Shown: piece by piece, positions 9,719 through 18,494 of the stretch
Layout: each line of letters starts with the position of its first letter
Position numbering within the stretch: position 1 is the first letter of the stretch
Origin: CAXBGS01 sp963975425
GTDB taxonomy: Bacteria > Planctomycetota > Planctomycetia > Pirellulales > Pirellulaceae
Direction of reading: 5' to 3'
Assembly: GCA_963975425.1 (NCBI GenBank)
Contig: CAXBGS010000010.1
Location: 1-64,000 of the forward strand
DNA length: 64,000 nt
Program-made: the position numbers and the translations under genes
Notes under the pieces: generated by a model
The model's database searches: none
What the model was told of the DNA's origin: nothing
The model's input: only the letters and a program-made list of their open reading frames with translations

Positions 9719-10863
9719 GCTACGAACCAAAACGGCAATCCGCTCGGGCCAATCCATCAAGTCACGGAGCCGTTTTCCGTGGGCTGATCGGGACACTTAC
9801 GATAATGTTGTGGACGTGTAATGTTCGATCCGATGAACCCGGACCGGAACCATCGCAGCGAGAATCGGCATCGGCGAAAACGTCTTACAACCAAGGGGTG
9901 TCCCTGTATCGAATCGGGCAATTCGCAGAAGCGGCAGACCTCTTTCGCAAGGCCAGTCAAAGCAAAGATCCGCACCTTGCCGCAATGGCGCGTTACAACC
10001 TGGGAAATACCCAATATTCGATCGCCCTCATGCAGGTGCAAGACGGTCAACAGAGAGATGAGATCTTGCCGCTGATCCAGCAGGCGATCACCAGCTACCG
10101 CAGCGCCCTGCGCCTGGCGCCAGACGACGATGATGCCCGCGCCAATCTTGAATTGGCGCTGCGAGCCCTCAAACAGATGCAAGGCCCCGACGACCAAGAC
10201 AATCCAAGTCAGCAATCCCAGGACGATAAGTCCCAGCAGAATCAGTCACAGGACAATCAATCAGACCAGTCGCAGCAAGATAGCGACCAAAACCAACAGG
10301 ACGATCAGCAAAACGAGCGTGATCCAGACCAAAGCGATCAACAAGACGCCGATCAACAGCCTTCCGAAACCGAAAACGAACAAACCCAGCCTGATCAAAA
10401 CCAAGACGACGCCAGCGAACAAAATGATTCCCAAGCCGATCCACAGCAACGCGATTCATCGGAGTCAGACACAGCCGAACAATCCGGGCAGCCTGAACCA
10501 TCCGGTGAAAACGAAGACACAGACTCCCCGAACAACTCTCAACAGCAACCACAGTCGCAAAATAACAACGAAGCACAACCGAACGATTCATCGTCGACAA
10601 ATTCCGGTGAAGGCGACGATCCACCGCCTTCTAATCCACCAACCGACAGCAGCGGAAAGTTGGAGGCAGCCAACGATGACCAGCAACGCAACGACGCGGA
10701 ACCCATGCAAGCCGCGACAGGTGCCTATGACGACGAAAAGTTGATGACCCAACAAGAAGCGATGAAGATGCTGCAGGCAATTCGCGATCGGGATATGGAG
10801 CGTCGCTATCGTCGCGAGCGTGCCGAGCGGTCGCGTTACATTCCAGTAGAACGCGACTGGTAG
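9715..10863 (+). CDS. TPR protein with long Gln/Asp/Ser-rich tail (Bat cluster)
   Basis: A 382-aa protein with a hydrophobic N-terminal segment (GLIGTLTIMLWTC), then TPR-like helices at about 55-150 (YNQGVSLYRIGQFAEAADLF, YNLGNTQYSIAL, ITSYRSALRLAPDDDDARAN). Residues about 155-330 are a highly repetitive QDDQSQQNQ-type linker. A basic C terminus (RDRDMERRYRRERAERSRY) closes the protein. The architecture matches TPR members of Bat operons (BatC/BatE types). The start overlaps batB by four bases. The low-complexity region is probably a disordered periplasmic linker. Confidence 0.85.
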   Translation: MSYEPKRQSARANPSSHGAVFRGLIGTLTIMLWTCNVRSDEPGPEPSQRESASAKTSYNQGVSLYRIGQFAEAADLFRKASQSKDPHLAAMARYNLGNTQYSIALMQVQDGQQRDEILPLIQQAITSYRSALRLAPDDDDARANLELALRALKQMQGPDDQDNPSQQSQDDKSQQNQSQDNQSDQSQQDSDQNQQDDQQNERDPDQSDQQDADQQPSETENEQTQPDQNQDDASEQNDSQADPQQRDSSESDTAEQSGQPEPSGENEDTDSPNNSQQQPQSQNNNEAQPNDSSSTNSGEGDDPPPSNPPTDSSGKLEAANDDQQRNDAEPMQAATGAYDDEKLMTQQEAMKMLQAIRDRDMERRYRRERAERSRYIPVERDW

Positions 10864-10873
10864 GTTGACTGGG

Positions 10874-13705
10874 ATGAACATCGAGGCGATTTCGAGACGG
10901 TACCGGGCGGCACGCACCGAACCGCTCCTGACACGACAAGCGGCGGTGACGTTCGTCCGCTTGTGGACCGCTTTGGCTGTCTGGGCAGTCATTTCGACGT
11001 GCGCTGCCGCCGCGGATGTGCGTCTTGATGCGCCGATCATCAAATCGTATGTGGGATTGCCCATCCCGTTCCGAATTGAAATTCGCAATTCGTCATACCA
11101 TGATCCGCCATCGGTCAAGCGTGTCGATGGCCTTGATATACGACTAGTGGGACAGCCCGTCAGCTCAACCCGCTCGCAAATCGTTCAGGATGCCAACGGA
11201 ATCCGCCGTCAGTCCACATCATCAATCACGTACAACTATCGCATCACGGCAAAACGGGCGGGGAAGTTCACCATCCCTCCCATTCGAGTCAAAGCCGACG
11301 GAGTCGCAACGGTCACCAAAGCCATCACGGTCGAAATCGCTGAAAGTGAAACAGGTGATTTGTTGTTTCTAGAGATTGAGTCCGAGAACGAATCCGTTTT
11401 CGTCGGCCAACCCTTGAAGCTGACCATGAAGATTTTGCTCAAGCAATTCGTCGATGAAGACCTCGAAGTTGGGCTAAGCAAGTCCAGCATGTGGCAGCTG
11501 GTGCGAACCGAATCGCAGTGGGGCGCGTTCACTGAAAAAGTGGAAGCGTTGCGCGACGAGCAGCGATTGCCCTCGTGTACGGTTGTTTCGCTTAAAGACG
11601 CCGATGGAAACATGGCGGACTATTTCAGCTATGAAATCGAAACCGTCATCTACCCGACTCGTCCGGGGACGATTGATAGCGATGACGTCAATGTCATCGT
11701 CCACTATCCCGTTCAGTTGGATCAAAGGCCCGATCCGTTTTCAGGCATTTCAAACCAACGCCTGATGCGCGGGCTCTTAGGCGGCGGTTTGTTCGGACCG
11801 CAATTAGAGATCAGCGAAGTTCGCCCCATCACGGCCACCGCTTCGATCGACTCGGTGATCGTCAAGCCGATTCCTGTTGAGGGACGACCTGACACCTACC
11901 GAGGCGCCGTTGGGCACTATCAGATCGTGACCGACGCAACGCCAACATCGTGTGGAGTTGACGATCCGATTCAATTGTTGATCGCGATCGACGGCAGCGG
12001 ACCTTTGGAAGGTGTGCGTGCGCCCGATCTGGCGAACAACCAGGCGTTGACCAAAGACTTCAAGGTACTTGATGAGCCACTGGGAGGGTTTGTCGATGGC
12101 AAGCGCAAGGTGTTCTCGACCACCATCCGTCCCCGTGACGTTAGCGTCACCAGTATTCCGCCCATCGAGTATTCCTATTTTGATCCGGACGCGCAGGAAT
12201 TTGTCACGGTGCAAAGTCTTCCCATCCCAATCAGTGTCGAGCAGGCCGAAGTGCTATCGCTGGGTGCGTTACCAGAGAGTCCGAAAGGTTTGGATGAGAC
12301 GCCGAATGATGAGGTGGGATCTGCGTCGGCCACCGGTCCTGCTTTCACCGGCAACCCCGAATCTTTGCTGGCTCAACAGCGTGCTGCAGAACGCTGGCCG
12401 GGTTGGTTGATCGGGTTATTGGTGATGCCACCGGCCATCGCGATGTTGTCGCAAGTCGTTTTTTGGCGCAAACGTTTCTTCGAATTACTGCGGCGATTCG
12501 TACCGCCAGAACGCGAACTATTGCGATGCATTGGTTCTTCGGACGACCGCAGTGCGGTGGCCGATGCCGTGCAGCAATACCTCGCCCGAGTCACGGGCCA
12601 ATCTGAGCGACTCGTTGCCATCGGTACGCTGCGTTCGATGGGACGTTTAGAATCTGCGATTCTCGCAGAACGAATTTATGCCAAGTGCGAGTCTCCCGTC
12701 GTCACCGCTGCATCCGAAAAAGATTGTCTTCAAACGTTAAAGTCGGACGCGATTCGACTTTCAGAAACGATCAGTGATCATTCATCGCAGCGCCGCCCGA
12801 TCCGCCAGCGATCATCGAAAACGGCGAGTCTTGTGAGTAAATCGCGCGCTGGAGGCTCCAGCCTGTTGATCCTTGGAATCCTGCTTTTTGGCCCATCGAC
12901 CGTGCAGGGCAACGACAAAATCGAGCTATCGCGTGAACAAGCCGTAACATTGCTGCGCGACGCAATCGACATCCTCGGCCACATCGATCCATCTGTTGAC
13001 GATAAGGCCGCGGCAGAGCAACATTCCGCAGAGCAACAATCCGCGTACCAGCAGGCCGCCGAATCATTTCGCACGGTGATCGAATCGGGTGTTTCGAATA
13101 CCGAATTGCACTATCTTGCGGGAACCGCGTTCGCCGCCGCGGGGAAACGTGGCGAGTCGATTGTCGAATTTCGTCGCGCGCTGCGATTGAATCCCACGCA
13201 TCATGCATCGCGCATAGGCTTGCATCAACAAGTGCGTCCCGGCACGTCTTTTCGAAACACTTCGGGAACGGCGAGCGGCCAATGGCTACGAACACTGCGT
13301 CATTGGAAAGATCGTTTGATTTCGATCGTTCCCCTCAAGACGTTTGCCGTGCTCTTCGCGAGTGCATGGATCGCGTTATGGATCATCCTTGCATTGCGAT
13401 GGGCTCACGTCACGCTTCTCGGCTGGGGCTATGCCGTTTGCGCGATTGGCATCTCGATCGCGGCGGGCTGGATTTACGTCGACAGCGTGTTTGATTGCAC
13501 CAGTGATGACGTCGCGGTGTTGGTAGTCGATCGCGTTGAAATCAGAGAGGCCGACGGACCCGAGCAGCCGATTGTCGCAACGCTGGAAGATGCAGACGGT
13601 CGCGTGGTCCACGAATTGGCACGACGCAACGGGTGGGTTCAAATCGCAACAGAATTGGGGACCGGCTGGATCCCGGATCGCGACGTGGAATCCGTTTCGA
13701 CTTGA
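10874..13705 (+). CDS. BatD-BatE fusion: oxygen-tolerance domain, TPR and C-terminal SH3-like domain
   Basis: A 943-aa protein from ATG 10874; a TTG nine bases upstream is an alternative. After a signal peptide (RLWTALAVWAVISTCAAAA) comes a BatD-type periplasmic region (about 50-500) with repeated beta domains, e.g. SITYNYRITAKRAGKFTIPP. A membrane helix near 510-530 (WLIGLLVMPPAIAMLSQVV) follows. The second half has a new hydrophobic segment (LLILGILLFGPSTVQG), TPR-like helices (TELHYLAGTAFAAAGKRGES), two helices near 840-880 and an SH3-like end (NGWVQIATELGTGWIP). That order is BatE. Bat genes are usually separate, so this looks like a fusion. Confidence 0.85.
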   Translation: MNIEAISRRYRAARTEPLLTRQAAVTFVRLWTALAVWAVISTCAAAADVRLDAPIIKSYVGLPIPFRIEIRNSSYHDPPSVKRVDGLDIRLVGQPVSSTRSQIVQDANGIRRQSTSSITYNYRITAKRAGKFTIPPIRVKADGVATVTKAITVEIAESETGDLLFLEIESENESVFVGQPLKLTMKILLKQFVDEDLEVGLSKSSMWQLVRTESQWGAFTEKVEALRDEQRLPSCTVVSLKDADGNMADYFSYEIETVIYPTRPGTIDSDDVNVIVHYPVQLDQRPDPFSGISNQRLMRGLLGGGLFGPQLEISEVRPITATASIDSVIVKPIPVEGRPDTYRGAVGHYQIVTDATPTSCGVDDPIQLLIAIDGSGPLEGVRAPDLANNQALTKDFKVLDEPLGGFVDGKRKVFSTTIRPRDVSVTSIPPIEYSYFDPDAQEFVTVQSLPIPISVEQAEVLSLGALPESPKGLDETPNDEVGSASATGPAFTGNPESLLAQQRAAERWPGWLIGLLVMPPAIAMLSQVVFWRKRFFELLRRFVPPERELLRCIGSSDDRSAVADAVQQYLARVTGQSERLVAIGTLRSMGRLESAILAERIYAKCESPVVTAASEKDCLQTLKSDAIRLSETISDHSSQRRPIRQRSSKTASLVSKSRAGGSSLLILGILLFGPSTVQGNDKIELSREQAVTLLRDAIDILGHIDPSVDDKAAAEQHSAEQQSAYQQAAESFRTVIESGVSNTELHYLAGTAFAAAGKRGESIVEFRRALRLNPTHHASRIGLHQQVRPGTSFRNTSGTASGQWLRTLRHWKDRLISIVPLKTFAVLFASAWIALWIILALRWAHVTLLGWGYAVCAIGISIAAGWIYVDSVFDCTSDDVAVLVVDRVEIREADGPEQPIVATLEDADGRVVHELARRNGWVQIATELGTGWIPDRDVESVST

Positions 13706-13778
13706 ACGCGAAGCCGGCCGCACCTCTTCCACAAGGATGTGACCGGCGCCCACAAGGACGATACCGGCCTATCGTATC

Positions 13779-13796
13779 CGGGTTCCATCGAACCCG
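13779..13796. terminator. Possible bidirectional hairpin between convergent genes
   Basis: A perfect 7-bp stem (CGGGTTC/GAACCCG) with a CATC tetraloop lies between the convergent Bat operon and the exporter gene. There is no long T-tract, so intrinsic termination is uncertain. Confidence 0.4.
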
Positions 13797-13842
13797 ATCA
13801 CCGTCTTGCGACGATGGCTGGACTTGCGATCAAAAGCCGCCT

Positions 13843-15072
13843 TTAAAGGCTCGCTTCGATGCTGAGCCCTGGAATCACACCATAGATGCCTTCGGTAAAG
13901 ATCTGGTTGACCCAGTTGTCGAACACTTGAATCGGTTTGGGCGGAACAATGATAACGTCACCGTCACGCAGCCAAATCTCATCCGCCGGTGTCGGCCGTT
14001 TGCCGTAGACCGCTCCGTTCAAATCCAACATCGTGGAAACCAACCGCCAGTCATCAGCACGCCGGAACACAACGACCTGACGCATGTTGGCGCCAGCCAG
14101 GTTTCCGCCAGCCGAAGCGATGGCGCCGAGGACAGTTGTCGGTCCCTCAAGCGCAACGCGATTGGGTGATGCGACTTGTCCCAACACGTGAACGAAGTGT
14201 GGTGCCTGCTGGACCAACAGCGGCTCGACTTCAAGTCCGACCACGATTTCACCGTATCGCAGATTGACTTCTTTCTTTAACTCACTCAGCGAGAATCCTT
14301 GGACGCATAGTTCGCCGATTCCAGGCAAACGCAGCTTGCCGTCGGGCATCACCGTGATGTTGATGGCTTGCTGATTGAAACCGCTTTGTCCGCCCACGGC
14401 GTTACGAATGTCTTCCGCCAAGGTGTTGGTTCGAACGGGAGTCACGTCGATCGAAGGTTCGTCGTAATATTTTTTGTATTGCTCTTCCAGCACGTCTCGC
14501 AATTGACTGACCGTCAATCCACCGGCTTTGACTTGCCCGAGCAATCGAACGGTGATCGTTCCATCAGGTTGGATTTCGAGTCCATTTTCTAATGTACCCC
14601 GCGACAGGTCAGCATCCGCGACGGATTCAATCAACAAAGTGTCACCGGGGGCCAAACGATATTCGCCTCGGTTCTGACGTCGAGTGATCAAGTAGATGAC
14701 CTGCAGCTCATCGCCCGGTCGCAAGCGATACTGGCTCAGGTGCGCCAGTCGCGATGGCCCCGCGTAGCCGCCCGGACCGTAAGCGCCGAAATCCATCGGC
14801 CGCATATCGCGCCAGCGAGCTTCGCTGCCGCAACACGTCATGCAGTCGACGCCCATCATGCATTTCTTGCACCCGCTTTGACACGGATAGCCGCCCGGTA
14901 CCACACGACAACCGCACGTCTCGTTGTCAGCAAACGAGCGAGTCGACGCTTCTAAGCTGGGCTCCGCTGCCGACGCTGTGGACTGCGCGGAAACTGTGCC
15001 AACCATCAACGTCATCGCAGCCATCATGATCAGCGCGACTGCAGTCAAATAATTACGTTGCGTCGTGTTCAT
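13843..15072 (-). CDS. Polysaccharide biosynthesis/export protein (Wza-like, SLBB)
   Basis: A 409-aa exported protein. A signal peptide (AVALIMMAAMTLMVGTVSA, cleavage near 28) is followed by a compact cluster of eight cysteines at 53-81 (CGC, CQSGCKKC, CMTCC patterns). The Poly_export domain spans about 115-212 (RLRPGDELQVIYL, YRLAPGDTLLIES, VRLLGQVKAGGLTVSQLRD), and an SLBB-like region about 290-375 (HVLGQVASPNRVALEGPTT). Such proteins form the periplasmic/outer-membrane channel for exopolysaccharide. No lipobox is visible, unlike Wza. The upstream leftward gene lies 89 bases away and is probably cotranscribed. The cysteine cluster is unusual for the family. Confidence 0.88.
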   Translation of the reverse strand: MNTTQRNYLTAVALIMMAAMTLMVGTVSAQSTASAAEPSLEASTRSFADNETCGCRVVPGGYPCQSGCKKCMMGVDCMTCCGSEARWRDMRPMDFGAYGPGGYAGPSRLAHLSQYRLRPGDELQVIYLITRRQNRGEYRLAPGDTLLIESVADADLSRGTLENGLEIQPDGTITVRLLGQVKAGGLTVSQLRDVLEEQYKKYYDEPSIDVTPVRTNTLAEDIRNAVGGQSGFNQQAINITVMPDGKLRLPGIGELCVQGFSLSELKKEVNLRYGEIVVGLEVEPLLVQQAPHFVHVLGQVASPNRVALEGPTTVLGAIASAGGNLAGANMRQVVVFRRADDWRLVSTMLDLNGAVYGKRPTPADEIWLRDGDVIIVPPKPIQVFDNWVNQIFTEGIYGVIPGLSIEASL

Positions 15073-15163
15073 ACTTCAATTGATTTTGATGGTAATAAAA
15101 TTGATTGTTCGTCGATGTTGGTCCCGCCGGTGACACGATCGGAGCCATGACCGAAAGCGTGAT

Positions 15164-16762
15164 CTATTTCCACAGCCGACTGAGCGTACCGGTCAATCGC
15201 TTGATCGGGGACAGCTTTGCGGGACTTGTCTGGTCGTCATCGACCGATTCGACACTCACGTTTTGTGATCGCTCGGCGGAAAGGTCAGCCGTGTTCTTCT
15301 GCGTTTCTGAGTGTGTGGGTACTGCTTGCGTCGCGCCGACTTGAATGACGGGTTTCGAGATCGCGGCAAATTCGCTGGGTGATAGCTGAATGACTTGCGG
15401 ACGCTTTCCATCCATCGCGGCCGCGGGCGACTGCGTTGCAGGTTTGGCAGAGAAGCGGGGCGCGTCCTTTCCGCACCGCTGAGCGACCCATTCCAGCGCA
15501 TTGGATGTTTCGACCGTCGGATTCAAGTCATACGCATGCGTCAATACCAAGTAAGCTTCCTGATGCAGACCTGTATCGGCAAGCTGCATGCCCAAGCGAG
15601 TGGCAAGATTCGCGTTATGAGGTTGTCCCTGCAAAGCCGCTCGTCGCAGGCATAAGGAAGTCGGCCCTGGAATCATCGCGCGGTCATCACGTCCCAAGTA
15701 AATTGCGGCCAGCAAATCCATCGCTTCGGCAGCATCGACGCGTTCGGCGGCCAAACGTCCCAGCCGCACACGGGCTTCGTTCAAGTAACGATCACTTGCG
15801 TCACGGATGATGGTTGCGTCTGAAGATGCGTTATGCAGCAATTCGGTCTGGTGTGACATCGCCAGCCGCTGGATCGCGACAGAATCGGCGAAATCCGACA
15901 ACGATGTAAAATCACGCGCCTCGATGATTGCGGCTTTGGCAACGCGAAGGTCGTCTACGGCCGATAGCCCCTGCGAAGCTGATTGCATGTGATCGATGGC
16001 ACTTGCGATTTGCGCCAAGGCGTCCCACGCGGACGACTCTGCACTTGCCCACGCGCCAACCTCGTACTCTTTGATCGCTTGGTCCAGAGACTGACGCCCG
16101 GCGCGGAAAATCGACTGCGACGTCGTGGATCGCAACCATTCGGCTTGTGTTGGGTGCGATTTGTCAGCTGCGGAACGAGGGCTGACATCCACGTGCTCGT
16201 TGCGCTGGACGATTGGGTTGATTGTCAGCGAAGGTTCCGGAACAACCATCTCGCTGGCCAAAGGCATTGCCGGCGTCACGTCGGACGGCGGACTGGTCTG
16301 CGAAACGTTGGAATCCGTGACGGGAAACGACATGCCTGACGATTCCACGGCCGGGGATTGCGGTTTCGAACGCTTTGGGGGCTCTAAACTGAAGTCAAGG
16401 CTATCGATCTTGCCTTGTTTGATACCGGATGCTTTCTTCGTATCTCTGGTCGCTGGCGGAGTGTCGTTTACCAGGGGTTTTTCAGACGGCTGAATCGCTG
16501 CGGGGACCACGGCAGACGGACTCGGCTCAACCAGCGGCAGACGGATAGGTCGTGGCTTTGCGGTTGGCGTCTCAATGGGCTGCAAGGCGACAGGAACCTC
16601 CATCGCTGTGCTACCACGTGGAACGTCGACGAAAGGATTCGCCCTAACCTCGGCCAGTGCAGGTCGCGAGACCGCAGTGCCCAAACAGGTAACCGACAAA
16701 GCGATGGCCGACAAACGGACAGCCGGCGACTTGTGATTTTGCGAAGTTAAAACCGATTTCAT
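15164..16762 (-). CDS. Secreted protein with TPR-like C-terminal half, unknown function
   Basis: A 532-aa protein from ATG 16762 (a TTG codon precedes it). A signal peptide (LSAIALSVTCLGTAVSRPALA) is followed by a proline/serine-rich, probably disordered region to about residue 210. Then come helical segments that look like degenerate TPRs, e.g. NLATRLGMQLADTGLHQEAY LVLTHAYDLNP near 385-415. The C terminus is again disordered. I do not recognise a specific family. The spacing to the downstream exporter gene and common orientation suggest a role in envelope or exopolysaccharide processes. Confidence 0.7.
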   Translation of the reverse strand: MKSVLTSQNHKSPAVRLSAIALSVTCLGTAVSRPALAEVRANPFVDVPRGSTAMEVPVALQPIETPTAKPRPIRLPLVEPSPSAVVPAAIQPSEKPLVNDTPPATRDTKKASGIKQGKIDSLDFSLEPPKRSKPQSPAVESSGMSFPVTDSNVSQTSPPSDVTPAMPLASEMVVPEPSLTINPIVQRNEHVDVSPRSAADKSHPTQAEWLRSTTSQSIFRAGRQSLDQAIKEYEVGAWASAESSAWDALAQIASAIDHMQSASQGLSAVDDLRVAKAAIIEARDFTSLSDFADSVAIQRLAMSHQTELLHNASSDATIIRDASDRYLNEARVRLGRLAAERVDAAEAMDLLAAIYLGRDDRAMIPGPTSLCLRRAALQGQPHNANLATRLGMQLADTGLHQEAYLVLTHAYDLNPTVETSNALEWVAQRCGKDAPRFSAKPATQSPAAAMDGKRPQVIQLSPSEFAAISKPVIQVGATQAVPTHSETQKNTADLSAERSQNVSVESVDDDQTSPAKLSPIKRLTGTLSRLWK

Positions 16763-17160
16763 CAATCACATCCATGCGGCACGTTTCGTAGCCATCTTGA
16801 AAGCCTGCTGGCCGCCAATTTGCTAGCGTTAACCTAGGTGTCGTAACCATCGCGACACGTCTGTTTGATAGAGATCGGACCAACGGCATGGCTGGTCGCT
16901 GTCAAATCTTGCAGCGTCGACCGTTACAAGATGTCGCCGGCGAATCATCCGGCAGAATCGGTAAACCTTTCCACGGCGGGTGGTGAGGGAACCGGTAATG
17001 TCGCGAAAAAGAACACGAAAGCGTCGAAATGGCGACCGGCTGCCGTGAAACTGGCGAGAGAAGATCGACGCAATAACGCCGTCGACCATTTTCCGGTGAA
17101 CCGCGACTTAGAACGGATTAGATATGCGAGCAGGTGTCGCACGCCACAGAAACGCGGCGA
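16763..17160. other. Intergenic region without supported gene
   Basis: About 400 bases between two leftward genes. A rightward reading frame covers part of it but has no ribosome site and no protein-like composition. I see no RNA gene or strong hairpin. Confidence 0.5.
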
Positions 17161-18276
17161 TCACGCCGGTGAGGGTCTGCCATAGAAGAAGCCTTGCGCG
17201 AGATCGAATCCGACCTCTTTACAGCACTCCGCTTCTTCAATCGTCTCGATCCCTTCGGCCAGCGCACGAATATCGAGATCACGTACCATCCGGACCAGTG
17301 TCCTGAGCATCCGTGTGCGATGTTCGTCAGCGGTGTCGATGTCTCGAATGAGCGAGATATCGAACTTGACATAATCCGGTTTGGCCGCGATCAGTTCGGC
17401 TAGCCTGGCTTGTCCGGCACCAAAATCGTCGTACGCGAGTTGGATTTCCAAATCTCGCATGGCCGCCGACAGTTCATTCATTAGATTCGGATTCGTGACG
17501 GCGGCTTCATGGATCTCTAAAACCATTGGGGTGTTGCCGGTCATCTCTCGCAATTTGACCAGCGAATCGATCAGCCCCTCGCCGTCTTCCATTTCACGCG
17601 GGTGAGTATTGACGAACAGCATGGGGCGATCGGCCAAATCGCGACCGACGCGAATTCCTTCCCAGCGGAGCAGCCGGCTAAGTTCAACCTCGAGGTTTAG
17701 TTGTTCCGCGGCATGGAACATGGCCCCGACGGATTCCAAGCCGAACACGCTTCCGCGTACGAGTACCTCAAAACCGATTGATTCGCCATCTTCGATTTTG
17801 ACGATCGGTTGAAAATGAGGACGAACCAGTTTCTGGCTCATCATCCGATCGAATTGCACCAGCGCAAGCGCTTCATCACACACATTGCGGGCAAGCGTGC
17901 CGGCGGTTTGTCCGGTCGGTGATTGTCGCAGAACGCGAAAAGGAGCTTCGGCAAAGTGAATCAAGTCTTCTTCGCCGACAACCGTTTCGCCTTCCAAACG
18001 TGTACCGTTGACGTAAGTCCCGTTCGTGCTGCCCAGATCTTTTAGATACAGCTTACCGTCCTCAACCCACAGCGAGGCGTGGTTGCTGCTGACGGTTTTG
18101 TACTGCAATTTCAGTGCGACACCCGATTTGCGTCCGATAACGTACGGGTGATCATCGATCGGCAGGTGTCGAACGGCGTCACCCGGCTGTGTCGCGCCGG
18201 ACAGAAACCACACATCTTCCCCGACGACCGTGCTTCGGCGGAGGCGCTCGAGTGTTGCGTTGTCGACCGTAACCAT
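17161..18276 (-). CDS. FHA-EAL signalling protein (phosphopeptide-binding plus cyclic-di-GMP phosphodiesterase)
   Basis: A 371-aa cytoplasmic protein. Residues about 25-118 form an FHA domain with GR at 48-49, SSNHA at 63-67 and STNGTYVNG at 83-91, the phosphothreonine-binding positions. Residues about 142-370 form an EAL domain: E170 of EVLVR (EAL variant), N223 in FVNTHP, E254 in LEIHE, D283-D284 in YDDFG, K304 in VKFD, E341 in AEGIE and Q361 in QGFFYGRP. All main catalytic residues are kept, so hydrolysis of c-di-GMP is likely. The FHA domain suggests control by a Ser/Thr kinase, and one is encoded about 1.7 kb away. Confidence 0.92.
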   Translation of the reverse strand: MVTVDNATLERLRRSTVVGEDVWFLSGATQPGDAVRHLPIDDHPYVIGRKSGVALKLQYKTVSSNHASLWVEDGKLYLKDLGSTNGTYVNGTRLEGETVVGEEDLIHFAEAPFRVLRQSPTGQTAGTLARNVCDEALALVQFDRMMSQKLVRPHFQPIVKIEDGESIGFEVLVRGSVFGLESVGAMFHAAEQLNLEVELSRLLRWEGIRVGRDLADRPMLFVNTHPREMEDGEGLIDSLVKLREMTGNTPMVLEIHEAAVTNPNLMNELSAAMRDLEIQLAYDDFGAGQARLAELIAAKPDYVKFDISLIRDIDTADEHRTRMLRTLVRMVRDLDIRALAEGIETIEEAECCKEVGFDLAQGFFYGRPSPA

Positions 18277-18494
18277 AGGACGGGTGCTTCAATAAATACG
18301 GTATCAAGTACGGTTGTCCGTCTTCCGGACGTGATACACGCGGTACTTAAACGGGGGATCGTGGCTAGCTAAATCTAGGTCGCAATTTCCACGTGGAGTG
18401 AACGCACCAAACAAATTATGCGAATCCAGAGAATATTGCGTTCAACGAGTCGAAGACGTGTTTTGCGAGCTACCGTTCAGAAGATCGAAAATCC

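Noticed and set aside
10130..10744. 204-aa rightward frame rich in Thr/Asn/Lys
   Set aside because: It is the shadow of the repetitive Gln/Asp-coding linker in the TPR gene, in another frame.
16865..17185. 106-aa rightward frame overlapping the FHA-EAL gene end
   Set aside because: No ribosome site, and it runs into the coding strand of a well-supported gene.
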